64,000 nucleotides of DNA from Asanoa siamensis (GCF_016862555.1 NZ_BONE01000005.1:1-64000), one strand, 5' to 3'; counted from the first letter of the stretch, positions 46,632-55,824 are shown. Notes: a model not told the origin generated them from the letters alone. Translations and numbers: made by a program.

Positions 46632-47213
46632 GTGAAGCTACTCAACCGGCGTCGCACCTGGCGGGCCCTCGGCGTGGTCGGCGCGACCGGCGCGGTGCTG
46701 CTGGCCTTCAACGGGTTCGCCCAGGCCGACGAGCCCGAGGCGGCCGGCGGCGTCATCAACGCGTGCGTCAACAACCGCAACGGCGACGTGCGCATCCCCA
46801 ACCCGTTCTCGAACGACCGGCGCTGCAACCAGTTCGAGCGGCCCGTGTCGTGGAACATCCGCGGCCAGCAGGGCCCGCGCGGCTTCACGGGCCCGCGCGG
46901 GCCGCAGGGCCCCCGCGGGCCGCAGGGCCCGGCCGGGGACGACGGCCTGACTGGGCCGGGCCAGACGGTGCCCCTCTCGCAGGCGGTTCCCGCGGGAACC
47001 AGCCAGGCGTCCTGGGTCGCGTCGTGTCCGCGGGGCATGGTCGCCACGGGCGGCGGCGCCTTCGCCGACACCACCAACGTGACCCTGGTCGGCACGCGAC
47101 CGGAACAGACGGGTGCCGGCCCGGTGACGGGGTGGCGTGGAGCCTTCGCGAACACCAGCGCCACGGAGGGCGGGGCCACGGTCTACGTGCTCTGCTACAA
47201 CGCCCCGAGCTGA
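46632..47213 (+). CDS. Secreted protein with collagen-like repeats (paralogue 2)
   Basis: 193 residues. Signal peptide (TWRALGVVGATGAVLLAF, NGFAQA), head with INACVNNRNGDVRIPNPFSN, eight or so G-x-y triplets (GQQGPRGFTGPRGPQGPRG and on), then the same C-terminal domain as paralogue 1: SCPRGMVATGGGAFA, TGWRGAF, VYVLCYNAPS. GTG 46632 has AAGGAG five bases upstream; GTG 46626 is too close. Possibly a surface or spore-coat component; function unknown. Confidence 0.75.
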   Translation: MKLLNRRRTWRALGVVGATGAVLLAFNGFAQADEPEAAGGVINACVNNRNGDVRIPNPFSNDRRCNQFERPVSWNIRGQQGPRGFTGPRGPQGPRGPQGPAGDDGLTGPGQTVPLSQAVPAGTSQASWVASCPRGMVATGGGAFADTTNVTLVGTRPEQTGAGPVTGWRGAFANTSATEGGATVYVLCYNAPS

Positions 47214-47235
47214 GCACGTTACGAAAAGGTTCGTG

Positions 47236-47253
47236 ACGCACTAATAAGTGCGT
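47236..47253. promoter_or_regulatory. Perfect 18-bp palindrome upstream of MFS-quinone reductase operon
   Basis: ACGCACT-AATA-AGTGCGT, 7-bp arms around AATA, 78 bases before the MFS start. A likely operator; the HxlR regulator encoded at the other end of the operon is the obvious candidate binder. Confidence 0.5.
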
Positions 47254-47330
47254 GATCTTGATTGGGATCAGGGGTCCCCGGCCGCGCGTTGTCGCCAGGT
47301 AGGAGTACCACGCGCGACAGGGGATCCACG

Positions 47331-48539
47331 ATGACCGCCACGAGAACAGCTGGCACCGCCGCGCCGGCGACAGAGCGACAGCCGGCGCGGCGGTCCTGGT
47401 TCGCGGTCCTGGTGCTCGCCTTCGCGGCCGGGATCATCGTGACGACCGAGTTCCTCCCGGTCGGGTTCCTGCCGCTCGTGGCGGGTGAGCTGCACGTCTC
47501 GCTGGGCACCGCGGGCCTGCTGGTGCTGGTGCCCGGCCTCAGCGCCGCCGTCGCCGCACCGCTGGTCATCGTGGCCGCGAGACGCCTGGACCGGCGGCCC
47601 GTGGTGATCGGCCTGGGCGCGCTGGTGCTGCTGTCCAACGCACTCGCCGCGGTGGCGCCCAGCTTCGGCGTCCTGCTGATCGCCCGCGTGTTCCTCGGCA
47701 TCGCCATCGGCGGCTTCTGGGCCGTCGTACCCCCGCTCGGTTTCCGGCTCGTCGGCCGGCGGGCCGGGACCCGGGCCACGGCGATCATCCTGGCGGGCCT
47801 CTCCGCCGGTACCGTGATCGGCCTGCCCGCCGGCCAGTTCTTCGGCGCGCTGCTCGGCTGGCGCGAGACGTTCGCGGCCGCCGCCACGGTGACCGCGCTG
47901 ATCGTGGCCGCCGAGTGCGCGGTGCTGCCGCGGATCGCGGCGGCCGGCCGGATGACGTTCGGACACCTGCGCGGCGTCCTCCGGGTCCCGGTCGCGCGGG
48001 TGATCGTGGTCGCCGGCACGATCGCCACGGTCGGTCAGTTCGCCGCCTCGACGTTCGTCACGCCGTACCTGCTGGAGCGGGTCGATCTCAGCTCCGGGGT
48101 CGCCAGCCTGTTCTTCATCGGATACGGCGTCGCCGGCATCGTCGGCAACCTGGTCGGGCCACGGCTGGTCGAACGCGACCAGATGGCGACCTTCGCCGGG
48201 GCCGCGCTGGCGTTCGGCGCCGTCCTCGCCCTGCTGCCGGCGCTGGCGGGCCTGCCAGCGCGGGTGGCAGTCGCGCTGGCCGGTTGGGGTGTCCTATGGG
48301 GACTCGTGCCACTCGCGCTGCAGACCCACATGCTCAGCGCGACACCGAACGCGCCCGAGGCGGGATCGGCGGTGCTCATCTCGGTGCTGCAGCTCGCCAT
48401 CGCGATTGGTGCGGGACTGGGTGGCGTCGTCCTCGACTCCGCCGGGCTGACCGCGCTGTTCGTATCCGCCGGCGCCACCGCGGTGGTGGCGTCGCTGCTC
48501 GGCTTCCGAGCGACCATCCGAAAAGGAGAGACATCATGA
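47331..48539 (+). CDS. MFS transporter, DHA1-like efflux family
   Basis: 402 residues with twelve spans. Early motif FAAGIIVTTEFLPVGFLPLVA is typical of the AraJ/YdhP-type drug or sugar efflux family; motif A-like AARRLDRRPVVIG. Start ATG 47331 with GGGGA upstream. Its stop overlaps the start of the quinone reductase (ATGA), linking export with reduction of a toxic compound, perhaps a quinone. Confidence 0.85.
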   Translation: MTATRTAGTAAPATERQPARRSWFAVLVLAFAAGIIVTTEFLPVGFLPLVAGELHVSLGTAGLLVLVPGLSAAVAAPLVIVAARRLDRRPVVIGLGALVLLSNALAAVAPSFGVLLIARVFLGIAIGGFWAVVPPLGFRLVGRRAGTRATAIILAGLSAGTVIGLPAGQFFGALLGWRETFAAAATVTALIVAAECAVLPRIAAAGRMTFGHLRGVLRVPVARVIVVAGTIATVGQFAASTFVTPYLLERVDLSSGVASLFFIGYGVAGIVGNLVGPRLVERDQMATFAGAALAFGAVLALLPALAGLPARVAVALAGWGVLWGLVPLALQTHMLSATPNAPEAGSAVLISVLQLAIAIGAGLGGVVLDSAGLTALFVSAGATAVVASLLGFRATIRKGETS

Positions 48540-49507
48540 GCCTCGTCATCCGCCAGTACGCGTACGGCGGTCCGGAGACACTCACCGCCGAGGAGGAGAC
48601 GGTCCGCGAGCCAGGCCCCGAGGAGGTACGCCTGCGGCAGCATGCGATCGGCGTCAACTTCGTCGACCTCTCGTTCCGGTCGGGCCGGATCCCGAGCGGT
48701 GGCTTCCCTCTCACCATCGGTGTGGAGGGCGCCGGCGAGGTGGTCGCGATCGGCCCGGGCGTCACCGGCGTCGCGCCCGGCGACCGCGTGGCCTACCCGA
48801 TCGCCCCGGGCGCCTACGCGGAGGAACGGATCGTGCCGGCGACCGCGCTGGTACGCCTGCCCGATGACGTCGACTTCGACGTGGCCGCCGCCGTCATCAC
48901 CAAGGGCCTGCTCGCGGGCGCGCTGGTGGACCGGGTGACGCGGCTGTCGGCCGGGGACGTCGCTTTGGTGCACGCGGCCGCCGGTGCGGTCGGCTCGCTG
49001 GTCACCGGCTGGGCCCGGGCCAGGGACGTCCGCGTCGTCGGCACGGTGGGCTCTGCCGGCAAGGTCGCCGCCGCCCGGGCCGCCGGCGCCGATCTCGTGC
49101 TGGCGCTCGACTCCGGCGCGGACCTCGCCGGCGAGGTGCTCCGGTACACCGGCGGGCGGGGCGTGGCCGCGGTCTTCGACGGCGTAGGCGCGGCTACGGC
49201 CGAACTGTCGCTGCGAGCGGTCGCGCCGGGGGGACGCCTCGTGCTGTTCGGCAGCGCCTCCGGCCCCGCCGACCTCGATCCGCGGGCGGTCGCCGCCAAG
49301 CGGGTCGAGCTGAGCACGCCGAGCCTGGCGTCGACCGTGCCTGACCCGGTGGACCGGCAGGCCATCGCGGACGACCTGTTCCGCCTGATCGCCACAGGCC
49401 GCATTCCGGCGCCGCGGCTCACGACGTACCCGTTGAAGGACGTCGCCGACGCGCACCGCGACCTGGAGTCGCGGCGCAGCACCGGCTCACTGGTCCTGAC
49501 GGTGTGA
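48536..49507 (+). CDS. Quinone oxidoreductase (QOR/zeta-crystallin type)
   Basis: 323 residues of the zinc-free MDR family: IGVNFVDLSFRSGRIPS, GVEGAGEVVAIGPGVTGV, and the NADPH motif VHAAAGAVGSLVTGWAR. It should reduce quinones with NADPH. AAGGAGA precedes the ATG. The last 21 bases overlap the end of the convergent HxlR gene, a family known to sense quinones and electrophiles. Confidence 0.88.
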   Translation: MSLVIRQYAYGGPETLTAEEETVREPGPEEVRLRQHAIGVNFVDLSFRSGRIPSGGFPLTIGVEGAGEVVAIGPGVTGVAPGDRVAYPIAPGAYAEERIVPATALVRLPDDVDFDVAAAVITKGLLAGALVDRVTRLSAGDVALVHAAAGAVGSLVTGWARARDVRVVGTVGSAGKVAAARAAGADLVLALDSGADLAGEVLRYTGGRGVAAVFDGVGAATAELSLRAVAPGGRLVLFGSASGPADLDPRAVAAKRVELSTPSLASTVPDPVDRQAIADDLFRLIATGRIPAPRLTTYPLKDVADAHRDLESRRSTGSLVLTV

Positions 49508-49888
49508 CATGGCGGCCCGGTTGAGCTCGATCTCCGCCTGGTGGTCCTGGGCCCAGGCGACCATGGTGTGGGCGTGGACGAGGAAGCTCTCGCCGAGGTC
49601 GGTCAGCCGGTACTCGACGCGCGGCGGCGTCTCGGCGTAGGCGGTGCGCCGGACCATGCCGTCGCTCTCGAGCGTGCGCAGCGTGGCGGTGAGCACCCGG
49701 TGCGAGATGTCCAGGAGCGCCGCCATCAGCGCGGTGAACCGGATGGGCCCGGCGGCCAGCACGTCGAGCGCCCGCATCGGCCACTTCTCACCCAGCCGGC
49801 CGAACAGGTCCCGGACGAAGGAGACCGTGTCCGGCCGGTTGTCACAGGTATCAGCCATCACTTCGGTGACCGGGCGGTTCGGGTCCAT
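49487..49888 (-). CDS. HxlR-family transcriptional regulator
   Basis: 133 residues, winged helix: VRDLFGRLGEKWPMRALDVL, RFTALMAALLDISHRVLTATL, RTLESDGMVRRTAYAETPPRVEY. Cys residues (one in ADTCDNRP) could sense electrophiles. ATG 49888 has GAGGAGG seven bases upstream. Its 3' end overlaps the quinone reductase gene on the other strand, and it probably controls that operon. Confidence 0.88.
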   Translation of the reverse strand: MDPNRPVTEVMADTCDNRPDTVSFVRDLFGRLGEKWPMRALDVLAAGPIRFTALMAALLDISHRVLTATLRTLESDGMVRRTAYAETPPRVEYRLTDLGESFLVHAHTMVAWAQDHQAEIELNRAAMSHRQDQ

Positions 49889-49929
49889 GTCGCCACCTCC
49901 TCGCGGTTCATGGAGGGCAGCCCTCAACG

Positions 49930-50529
49930 CTAGCGCTGCTGCTGGTGATGGTGCGTACGCGCGTAGTGGCGGGCCACCCGCGTGCGGTTGCCGCAGATGT
50001 TCGGCGTGCACCACTGCCGTCTCGTGGTTTCGGCCAGGAACAGCATCGAGCAGGTGGGGTTCGCGCAGCGGCGCAGGCGGGCCAGGCGGGGCGGGTCGGC
50101 GAGGAGTTCGATCGCGCCGCGGGCCGTGGCCGCCAGCGCCGCGTTGCCGCCCTGCTCCGTGTGCCAGCGGGTCTCCTCACGGTAGCCCGCGCCGCCGAGC
50201 GCCAGGCGCAGGCTGGTCGGGACCGCGGCGACCGCGGCGTTGACGTCGTCGAGCGAGCCCGGCTCCGGGGCGCGGCCCTCGAGGTGGGCGTCGAACAGGT
50301 CGCGCAGCGCGGTGCGCAGGCGGCGGGTGGCGGCCAGGTCGGGCGCCGGGCCGCCGGGCAGCCGCGCCGACTGCAGCGCCCACCAGGCCCGGGCCGCGGC
50401 CGGGTCGGCGATCAGGTCCTGCGGTGGGTCGGTGACCAGCATCTTCGTGTCGACCAGGTCGAGCGCGACCAGCGGCTCGCCGCCCATCGGGAAGCCGGCC
50501 CGCTGCACGTCCGCCAGGCTTATGCTCAC
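49930..50529 (-). CDS. CGNR zinc-finger regulator (ABATE domain)
   Basis: 199 residues. N-terminal ABATE stress-response domain (about 15-145) and C-terminal zf-CGNR finger: RRCANPTCSMLFLAETTRRQ with WCTPNICGNRTRVARHY. Predicted DNA-binding stress regulator. GTG 50529 has -10 TACCCT six bases upstream (leaderless). Divergent from the DUF427-SDR pair, which it may control through the ATTAG repeats between them. Confidence 0.85.
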   Translation of the reverse strand: MSISLADVQRAGFPMGGEPLVALDLVDTKMLVTDPPQDLIADPAAARAWWALQSARLPGGPAPDLAATRRLRTALRDLFDAHLEGRAPEPGSLDDVNAAVAAVPTSLRLALGGAGYREETRWHTEQGGNAALAATARGAIELLADPPRLARLRRCANPTCSMLFLAETTRRQWCTPNICGNRTRVARHYARTHHHQQQR

Positions 50530-50594
50530 CCGCCCAGGGTATCCATTAGGTGAGACGATCGCGAGTTTCTCCCGGAACCGCTTGCGCGTCGCTG

Positions 50595-50627
50595 ACTAAT
50601 GCTTCTAGCGTCGAGTTATGCATTAGT
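50595..50627. promoter_or_regulatory. Inverted repeat between CGNR regulator and DUF427 gene
   Basis: ACTAATGC (50595-50602) and GCATTAGT (50620-50627) are perfect complements 17 bases apart; a third half-site CATTAG lies at 50544-50549 nearer the regulator. Spacing and position suit a control site shared by the divergent genes. Confidence 0.5.
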
Positions 50628-50647
50628 TCAAACGGAGGGGGTGCGTG

Positions 50648-51517
50648 ATGGGACTCGCCTGGCAGCAGGGGCCGCTCTCCGCCGCACCGGTGGGCCGGTT
50701 CCTCGTGCCCGATCCGCTGCCCGAGCGCCTGCTCTTCGCCGAGCGACTGCGCCGGCGGATGCGGGTGCGGCTCGGCGGCCGCTGGGTCGCCGACAGCGAG
50801 GAGGTCGTCCTGTTGCACGAACCCGGCCGCTATCCGGTCGCCTACTTCCCGGCGGCGGCCGTCGCGGGCGGGGTGCTCGAGCAGACCGACGTGGTGACCC
50901 GGCATCCCGACCTCGGGCCGACCGCGTGGTACACGGTGCACGGCGGCGCCGGCCGGGCCGAGCGGCGCGGGGCGTGGCGGTTCACGGACCTGCCGGAGCA
51001 CGCCGCCGACCTGCGCGCCCGGGTAGCGTTCGGGTGGCGGGCGATGGACGCCTTCTACGAGGAGGACGAGCGGATCGTCGGCCACGCCGCCGACCCGTAC
51101 CACCGGATCGACATCCGCCGCACCGCGCGCCGCCTCGTCGTGCGCGACGGTGAGCGGGTCGTCGCGGACACCCCGCGGCCGCTGGTGCTCTACGAGTCCG
51201 GTTTCGCGCCGCGCTGGTACGTGCCGCGGGCCGACGTGGACCCGGCCGCGCTGACCCCGGTCGACGGGCAGACGTTCTGCCCCTACAAGGGCCTGGCGAG
51301 CTACTACGACGTCGGCGACCGGCGCCGGGCGGCCTGGTCCTACCGGGAGGCGTGGCCCGAGGTGCGGCCGATCGGCGACCTGGTCTCGTTCGAGCCCGAC
51401 CTCGTCGACGTGTCGCTGGACGGCAAGCGGCTCGCACCCGAGCCGGGCCAGGCCGTGGTGCCGCACGGCATCGACCGGGGCCTCGATCCCGACGAGATTC
51501 TGCAGCGAAGGGAGTAG
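50648..51517 (+). CDS. DUF427 domain protein (two repeats)
   Basis: 289 residues with two copies of the DUF427 fold: first about 35-135 (VRLGGRWVADSEEVVLLHEPG, YPVAYFP), second about 160-270 (RLVVRDGERVVADTPRPLVLYE, PRWYVPRADV, FCPYKGLASYYDV). The function of DUF427 is unknown. Start ATG 50648 with AGGGG nearby. Four bases before an atypical SDR gene, so the two are co-translated. Confidence 0.8.
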   Translation: MGLAWQQGPLSAAPVGRFLVPDPLPERLLFAERLRRRMRVRLGGRWVADSEEVVLLHEPGRYPVAYFPAAAVAGGVLEQTDVVTRHPDLGPTAWYTVHGGAGRAERRGAWRFTDLPEHAADLRARVAFGWRAMDAFYEEDERIVGHAADPYHRIDIRRTARRLVVRDGERVVADTPRPLVLYESGFAPRWYVPRADVDPAALTPVDGQTFCPYKGLASYYDVGDRRRAAWSYREAWPEVRPIGDLVSFEPDLVDVSLDGKRLAPEPGQAVVPHGIDRGLDPDEILQRRE

Positions 51518-51521
51518 GACG

Positions 51522-52232
51522 ATGACACTCAAGGACAGGACCGTCTTGGTGATCGGTCGCGGCGGCGGGATCGCCCAGGCCACCACCGACGCCGTGCGGG
51601 AGGCCGGCGGCACCGTGGTGGTCGCCGGGCGCGACCGGGACGCGCTGGTCACCGCGTACGCGGACCCGGCGATCCGGGCCGAGGCCGTCGACCTGACCGA
51701 CGAGTCCAGCGTCGCCGGTCTCGCCCAGCGCCTCGGCACCGTCGACCACGTCGTCACGACCGCGTCCGCGCGGGCCCGGGGCACCGCGGCCGAGCTCGAC
51801 CCCGAGGTGGTGACGGCGTCGCTGCGGACGAAGGCGGTCGGCGCGATCCTGCTGGCCAAGCATTTCGCCGGCCGGATGCCCGCCGACGGGTCGTTCCTGC
51901 TGTTCTCCGGCGCGACGGCCGTCAAGCCCGCGCCCGGGATGCTGGCCGTGGCGGCCACCAACGGCGCGGTCGACGCGATCGTCCGCTCGCTGGCCGTGGA
52001 GCTCGCGCCGATCCGGGTCAACGCGATCTCGCCGGGCACGATCGACACCGGCGCGTACGACGCCCTCGGCGCGCGGCGCAAGGCGGCGCTGTTCGAGCAG
52101 CGCGGATCGACCAACCCGGCGCGCCGGATCGGCACGGCCGGCGACGTCGCCCAGGCGGTGGTCTTCGCGCTGACCAGCACGTTCCTGACGGGGGTGTCGC
52201 TGGGGATCGACGGCGGAGAGCGGCTGGTGTGA
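51522..52232 (+). CDS. Atypical short-chain dehydrogenase lacking the YxxxK pair
   Basis: 236 residues, SDR Rossmann fold with LVIGRGGGIAQAT at the N-terminus and PIRVNAISPGTIDTGAYD near the C-terminus. The catalytic Tyr and Lys are replaced: the site reads V143-AAT-N147. It may be a non-catalytic or differently working member (PRK07041-like). AAGGGAG precedes the ATG. Paired with the DUF427 gene. Confidence 0.85.
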   Translation: MTLKDRTVLVIGRGGGIAQATTDAVREAGGTVVVAGRDRDALVTAYADPAIRAEAVDLTDESSVAGLAQRLGTVDHVVTTASARARGTAAELDPEVVTASLRTKAVGAILLAKHFAGRMPADGSFLLFSGATAVKPAPGMLAVAATNGAVDAIVRSLAVELAPIRVNAISPGTIDTGAYDALGARRKAALFEQRGSTNPARRIGTAGDVAQAVVFALTSTFLTGVSLGIDGGERLV

Positions 52233-52324
52233 CATGTGTGCCGCACGGGTCACCGGGCCGGCGGCGGTGACGCCCGTTGTCGGTCCGCTGCCACCGATCT
52301 ACGTTGGCGACAGGGGGGACGGAC

Positions 52325-54016
52325 ATGGCAACGCTGCTGTCGGTGAACGTCGGGATGCCCAAGGACGTGGCCTGGCACGGCAAGACCGTCCACACGGGAG
52401 TGTGGAAGGCGCCGGTCACGGGGCGGGTGATGGCCCGCAGGCTCAACGTCGACGGCGACGGCCAGGGCGACCTCGCCGGCCACGGTGGGGAGCAGCGGGC
52501 GGTGCTGGTCTACCAGACCGACTCGTACGCACACTGGTCCGATTTCTTCTCCAAGGACCTCGGCGGGTACGGCGCGTTCGGCGAGAACTTCACCGTGGAC
52601 GGCCTCGCTGACGACGAGGTGCACATCGGCGACCGCTACCGGATCGGCGACGCCGAGTTCGAGGTCACCCAGCCCCGGGTCACCTGTTTCCGCGTCGGGA
52701 TGCGGCTCGGCGAGCCGCGCCTGCCCGCGCTGCTGGTCGGCCATCACCGGCCCGGCTTCTACCTGCGGGTGATCACCGAGGGCGAGGTCGGCGCCGGCGA
52801 CGAGATCGTCCGCACCCGGATCGGCCCGCACCGCGTCACGGTCGCCGAGGTGGACGCGCTGCTCTACCTGCCGAATCCCGACCACGGCCGGATCCGCGAC
52901 GCGTTGGACGTTCCGGCGCTCAGCCCGGGTTGGCAGGTGTCGTTCAAGGACGTGCTCGCGGGCGGGGGTGGCCTCGCGCCGGTCCCGACCGGCAAGGAGC
53001 CGCCGTGGACCGGCTTCCGGTCGTTGCGGGTCGAGCGGGTCGTGCCCGAGACAGCCTCGGTCACCTCGATCTACCTGGCGCCGGCCGACGGCAAGCCGCT
53101 CCCGGTGCCGGCCGCGGGTCAGTACCTGACGGTGCGGGTGCCGTCCGCCGGCACACCGGCACCGGTGCGCTCCTACTCGCTGTCGGACCCGGCCACCTAC
53201 CGGATCAGCGTGAAGCGCGAGGAGCACGGCGTCGTGAGCGGGCTGCTGCAGGAGGGCACGTTGCACCCGGGTTCGCTGCTGGAGGTCGCCGCGGCGCGGG
53301 GTGAGTTCCTGCTCGCCGCCGGGGCCGACCCGGTGCTGCTGATCTCGGCCGGCATCGGCGTCACGCCGGTGCTCGCCATGCTGCACCGGCTGGCCGCGGA
53401 CCGCGACCAGCGCGAGATCTGGTGGGTGCACGCGGCGCACGACCAGGCGCACCAGGCCTTCGCGGCCGAGGCCCGTGATCTGCTGCGCGCGCTGCCCAAC
53501 TCCCGGGAGCACATTTTCTACGCGGTCGACCAGCGGCTGACCGGGGCGGTGCTGGAGTCACTGGCGATGCCGAAGCGAGCCGACGCTTACGTCTGCGGGC
53601 CGGAGTCCTTCATGGACGACATCCGCGCGGCGTTGGTGGACCAGGGCATGAAACCCGATCGGGTACGCACGGAGCTGTTCGCGGCCCGCTCGGCGATCAA
53701 CCCGGGTGTCACGGACGCGACCCGCCGCCAGCCGCACCCGCCGTCGGGCGCGCCCGGGTCAGGGCCGGCGGTGACGTTCGCCCGCAGCGGCCTGACCGTG
53801 CCGTTCGCCGACGACGGCCCGTCGCTGCTGGAGTTGGCCGAGCGCTGCGACGTGCCGACCCGCTGGTCGTGCCGCACGGGCGTCTGCCACACCTGCGAGA
53901 CGGCGCTGCTCTCGGGCGAGGTCGACTTCGACCCGGAGCCGCTGGAGCCGGCGGGGCCGGGCAACACGCTGATCTGCTGTGCCCGCCCCCGCGGCGAGGT
54001 CGTTCTTGACCTTTAG
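52325..54016 (+). CDS. MOSC domain / ferredoxin-NADP reductase / 2Fe-2S fusion oxidoreductase
   Basis: 563 residues. MOSC domain about 1-215 (HGGEQRAVLVYQTDSYAHW, FGENFTVDGL, VTCFRVGMRL), YiiM-like, binding molybdenum cofactor or a related sulfur carrier. FAD/NAD part about 235-460 (VRSYSLSD flavin motif, LLISAGIGVTPVLAML, YVCGPESFMDD). Plant-type 2Fe-2S ferredoxin about 480-563 with SCRTGVCHTCETALLSG. It looks like a self-contained electron chain from NAD(P)H to a molybdenum or sulfur centre, possibly reducing N-hydroxylated or oxidised compounds. Substrate unknown. Confidence 0.85.
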   Translation: MATLLSVNVGMPKDVAWHGKTVHTGVWKAPVTGRVMARRLNVDGDGQGDLAGHGGEQRAVLVYQTDSYAHWSDFFSKDLGGYGAFGENFTVDGLADDEVHIGDRYRIGDAEFEVTQPRVTCFRVGMRLGEPRLPALLVGHHRPGFYLRVITEGEVGAGDEIVRTRIGPHRVTVAEVDALLYLPNPDHGRIRDALDVPALSPGWQVSFKDVLAGGGGLAPVPTGKEPPWTGFRSLRVERVVPETASVTSIYLAPADGKPLPVPAAGQYLTVRVPSAGTPAPVRSYSLSDPATYRISVKREEHGVVSGLLQEGTLHPGSLLEVAAARGEFLLAAGADPVLLISAGIGVTPVLAMLHRLAADRDQREIWWVHAAHDQAHQAFAAEARDLLRALPNSREHIFYAVDQRLTGAVLESLAMPKRADAYVCGPESFMDDIRAALVDQGMKPDRVRTELFAARSAINPGVTDATRRQPHPPSGAPGSGPAVTFARSGLTVPFADDGPSLLELAERCDVPTRWSCRTGVCHTCETALLSGEVDFDPEPLEPAGPGNTLICCARPRGEVVLDL

Positions 54017-54124
54017 CCCTGACCGTCACCCACGACGGACCTCGCCGCGGAGCGAAGCGGAGCGGTCCCTCGCGGGAGGAACGGTCCGGACCACGACGGG
54101 CCCGAGCAAGGAGCCTTCTTCTGA

Positions 54125-54592
54125 TCAGATCGCCCTGATCGCGAGGGCGGCGTCGAGTGCGGCGACGGTCGCCGCCCACCCCTTGTCCTCGGCCGACCCG
54201 GGCAGGCCCGCACGATCCTTGGCCTGGTCCAGGGTGTTGACGGTCAGCACGCCGTGCGCGACCGGCTTGCCCGTGTCGAGCGCGATCCGCGTCAGGCCGT
54301 CGGTCACCGAGCGGCAGACGAAGTCGAAGTGCGCGGTCGCGCCCTTGATGACCACGCCCAGCGCCACGACCACGTCGTACTTCTTCGCCATCGCCTGCGC
54401 CACCACCGGGATCTCCACCGAGCCCGCCACCCGGGCGACCGCGACGTCCGCGACCGCCGACGCCTTGGCCGCGGCCACCGCGCGGTCGACCATGTGGTCG
54501 GTCAGCTCCGCGTGCCAGCGGGCGGCGACGATGCCCACCGTCAGGCCTTCCGCGTTGACGGCGGCCACCTCAGGTTCGCCGAATCCAGCCAT
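54125..54592 (-). CDS. ribH: 6,7-dimethyl-8-ribityllumazine synthase
   Basis: 155 residues; penultimate step of riboflavin synthesis. Motifs: VGIVAARWHAELTDHMVD, VAGSVEIPVVAQAMA, ALGVVIKGATAHFDFVCR, with His at the active site, and GVLTVNTLDQAKDRAG. ATG 54592 shares a base with the ribBA stop (TGATG). Last gene of the rib operon. Confidence 0.96.
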   Translation of the reverse strand: MAGFGEPEVAAVNAEGLTVGIVAARWHAELTDHMVDRAVAAAKASAVADVAVARVAGSVEIPVVAQAMAKKYDVVVALGVVIKGATAHFDFVCRSVTDGLTRIALDTGKPVAHGVLTVNTLDQAKDRAGLPGSAEDKGWAATVAALDAALAIRAI

Positions 54593-55824
54593 CAGAATCC
54601 CTCCGCGGTGTCGACGTCGTCGAGGGCGTCGAGCAGGTGTCCCATTCGGTCGCGCTTGGTGCGCAGGTACCGGACGTTCTCCGGGTGCGGGCGCACCGGC
54701 AGGCCCTCGCGGCCGACGATGGTCAGCCCGTAGCCCTCCAGGCCGGCCCGCTTGGCCGGGTTGTTGGTCAGCAGGCGCATCGAGCGCACGCCCAGGTCGT
54801 AGAGGATCTGCGCGCCGGTGCCGTAGTCGCGGGCGTCGGCGGGCAGGCCCAGGTCGAGGTTGGCGTCGACGGTGTCCCGGCCCAGGTCCTGGAGCTGGTA
54901 CGCCTGCAGCTTGTGCAGCAGGCCGATGCCCCGGCCCTCGTGGCCGCGCATGTAGAGCACCACGCCCCGGCCCTCGGCCGCGACGCGGGCCAGCGCCGCC
55001 TCGAGCTGCGGGCCGCAGTCGCAGCGCAGCGAGCCGAACACGTCGCCGGTCAGGCACTCGGAGTGCACCCGGACGAGCACGTCGTCGCCGTCGCCGATCT
55101 CGCCGTAGACCATGGCCACGTGCTCGGCGGCGTCGTGGGTGGCGCGGTAGCCGAACGCGGTGAACACGCCGTGCTCGGTCGGGATGCGCGTCTCGACGAC
55201 CCGCTCGACCTGCTTCTCGTGGTGCCGCCGGTAGGCGATCAGGTCGGCGATGGAGATCAGCGGCAGGTCGTGCTCGGCCGCGAACTTCTCCAGGTCGGGC
55301 ATCCGCATCATGGTGCCGTCGTCGTTGACGAGCTCGCAGAGCACGCCGGCCGGGCGCAGGCCCGCGAGCACCGCCAGGTCGATCGCGGCCTCGGTGTGGC
55401 CCGGGCGGCGCAGCACCCCGCCGGCCTTGGCCCGTAGCGGCACGACGTGGCCGGGGCGCGACAGGTCGCCCGCGGTGGTGTCGAGCGAGGCCAGCAGCCG
55501 GATCGTGTGCGCCCGGTCCGCGGCCGAGATGCCGGTGTCGACACCCTCCCGGGCGTCGACCGTCACCGTGTACGCGGTGCCACGGCGGTCCTGGTTGGTG
55601 TGGTACATCGGCGGCAGCTCGAGACGGTCGGCGTCCTCCTCCCTCACCGGCGCGCAGATGTAGCCGGACGTGTAGCGGACCGTGAACGCGAGCAGCTCCG
55701 GGGTCGCCAGCTCGGCGGCGAAGATGAGGTCGCCCTCGTTCTCCCGGTCCTCGTCGTCGACGACCACGACCGGCCGGCCCGCGGCGATCGCGGCGACGGC
55801 CTCCTCGACAGTGGACAGCGTCAT
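54592..55824 (-). CDS. ribBA: Bifunctional DHBP synthase / GTP cyclohydrolase II
   Basis: 410 residues. N-terminal 3,4-dihydroxy-2-butanone-4-phosphate synthase (about 1-200: [33 protein letters not shown]) and C-terminal GTP cyclohydrolase II (about 205-400) with zinc ligands in [15 protein letters not shown] and the GTP loop [14 protein letters not shown]. Supplies both precursors of riboflavin. ATG overlaps the ribE stop. Confidence 0.97.
   Translation of the reverse strand: MTLSTVEEAVAAIAAGRPVVVVDDEDRENEGDLIFAAELATPELLAFTVRYTSGYICAPVREEDADRLELPPMYHTNQDRRGTAYTVTVDAREGVDTGISAADRAHTIRLLASLDTTAGDLSRPGHVVPLRAKAGGVLRRPGHTEAAIDLAVLAGLRPAGVLCELVNDDGTMMRMPDLEKFAAEHDLPLISIADLIAYRRHHEKQVERVVETRIPTEHGVFTAFGYRATHDAAEHVAMVYGEIGDGDDVLVRVHSECLTGDVFGSLRCDCGPQLEAALARVAAEGRGVVLYMRGHEGRGIGLLHKLQAYQLQDLGRDTVDANLDLGLPADARDYGTGAQILYDLGVRSMRLLTNNPAKRAGLEGYGLTIVGREGLPVRPHPENVRYLRTKRDRMGHLLDALDDVDTAEGF

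Noticed and set aside
54017-54124. GGTCC/GGACC repeats between the MOSC fusion and ribH
   Set aside because: Short scattered complementary arms without a T tract; not convincing as a terminator.
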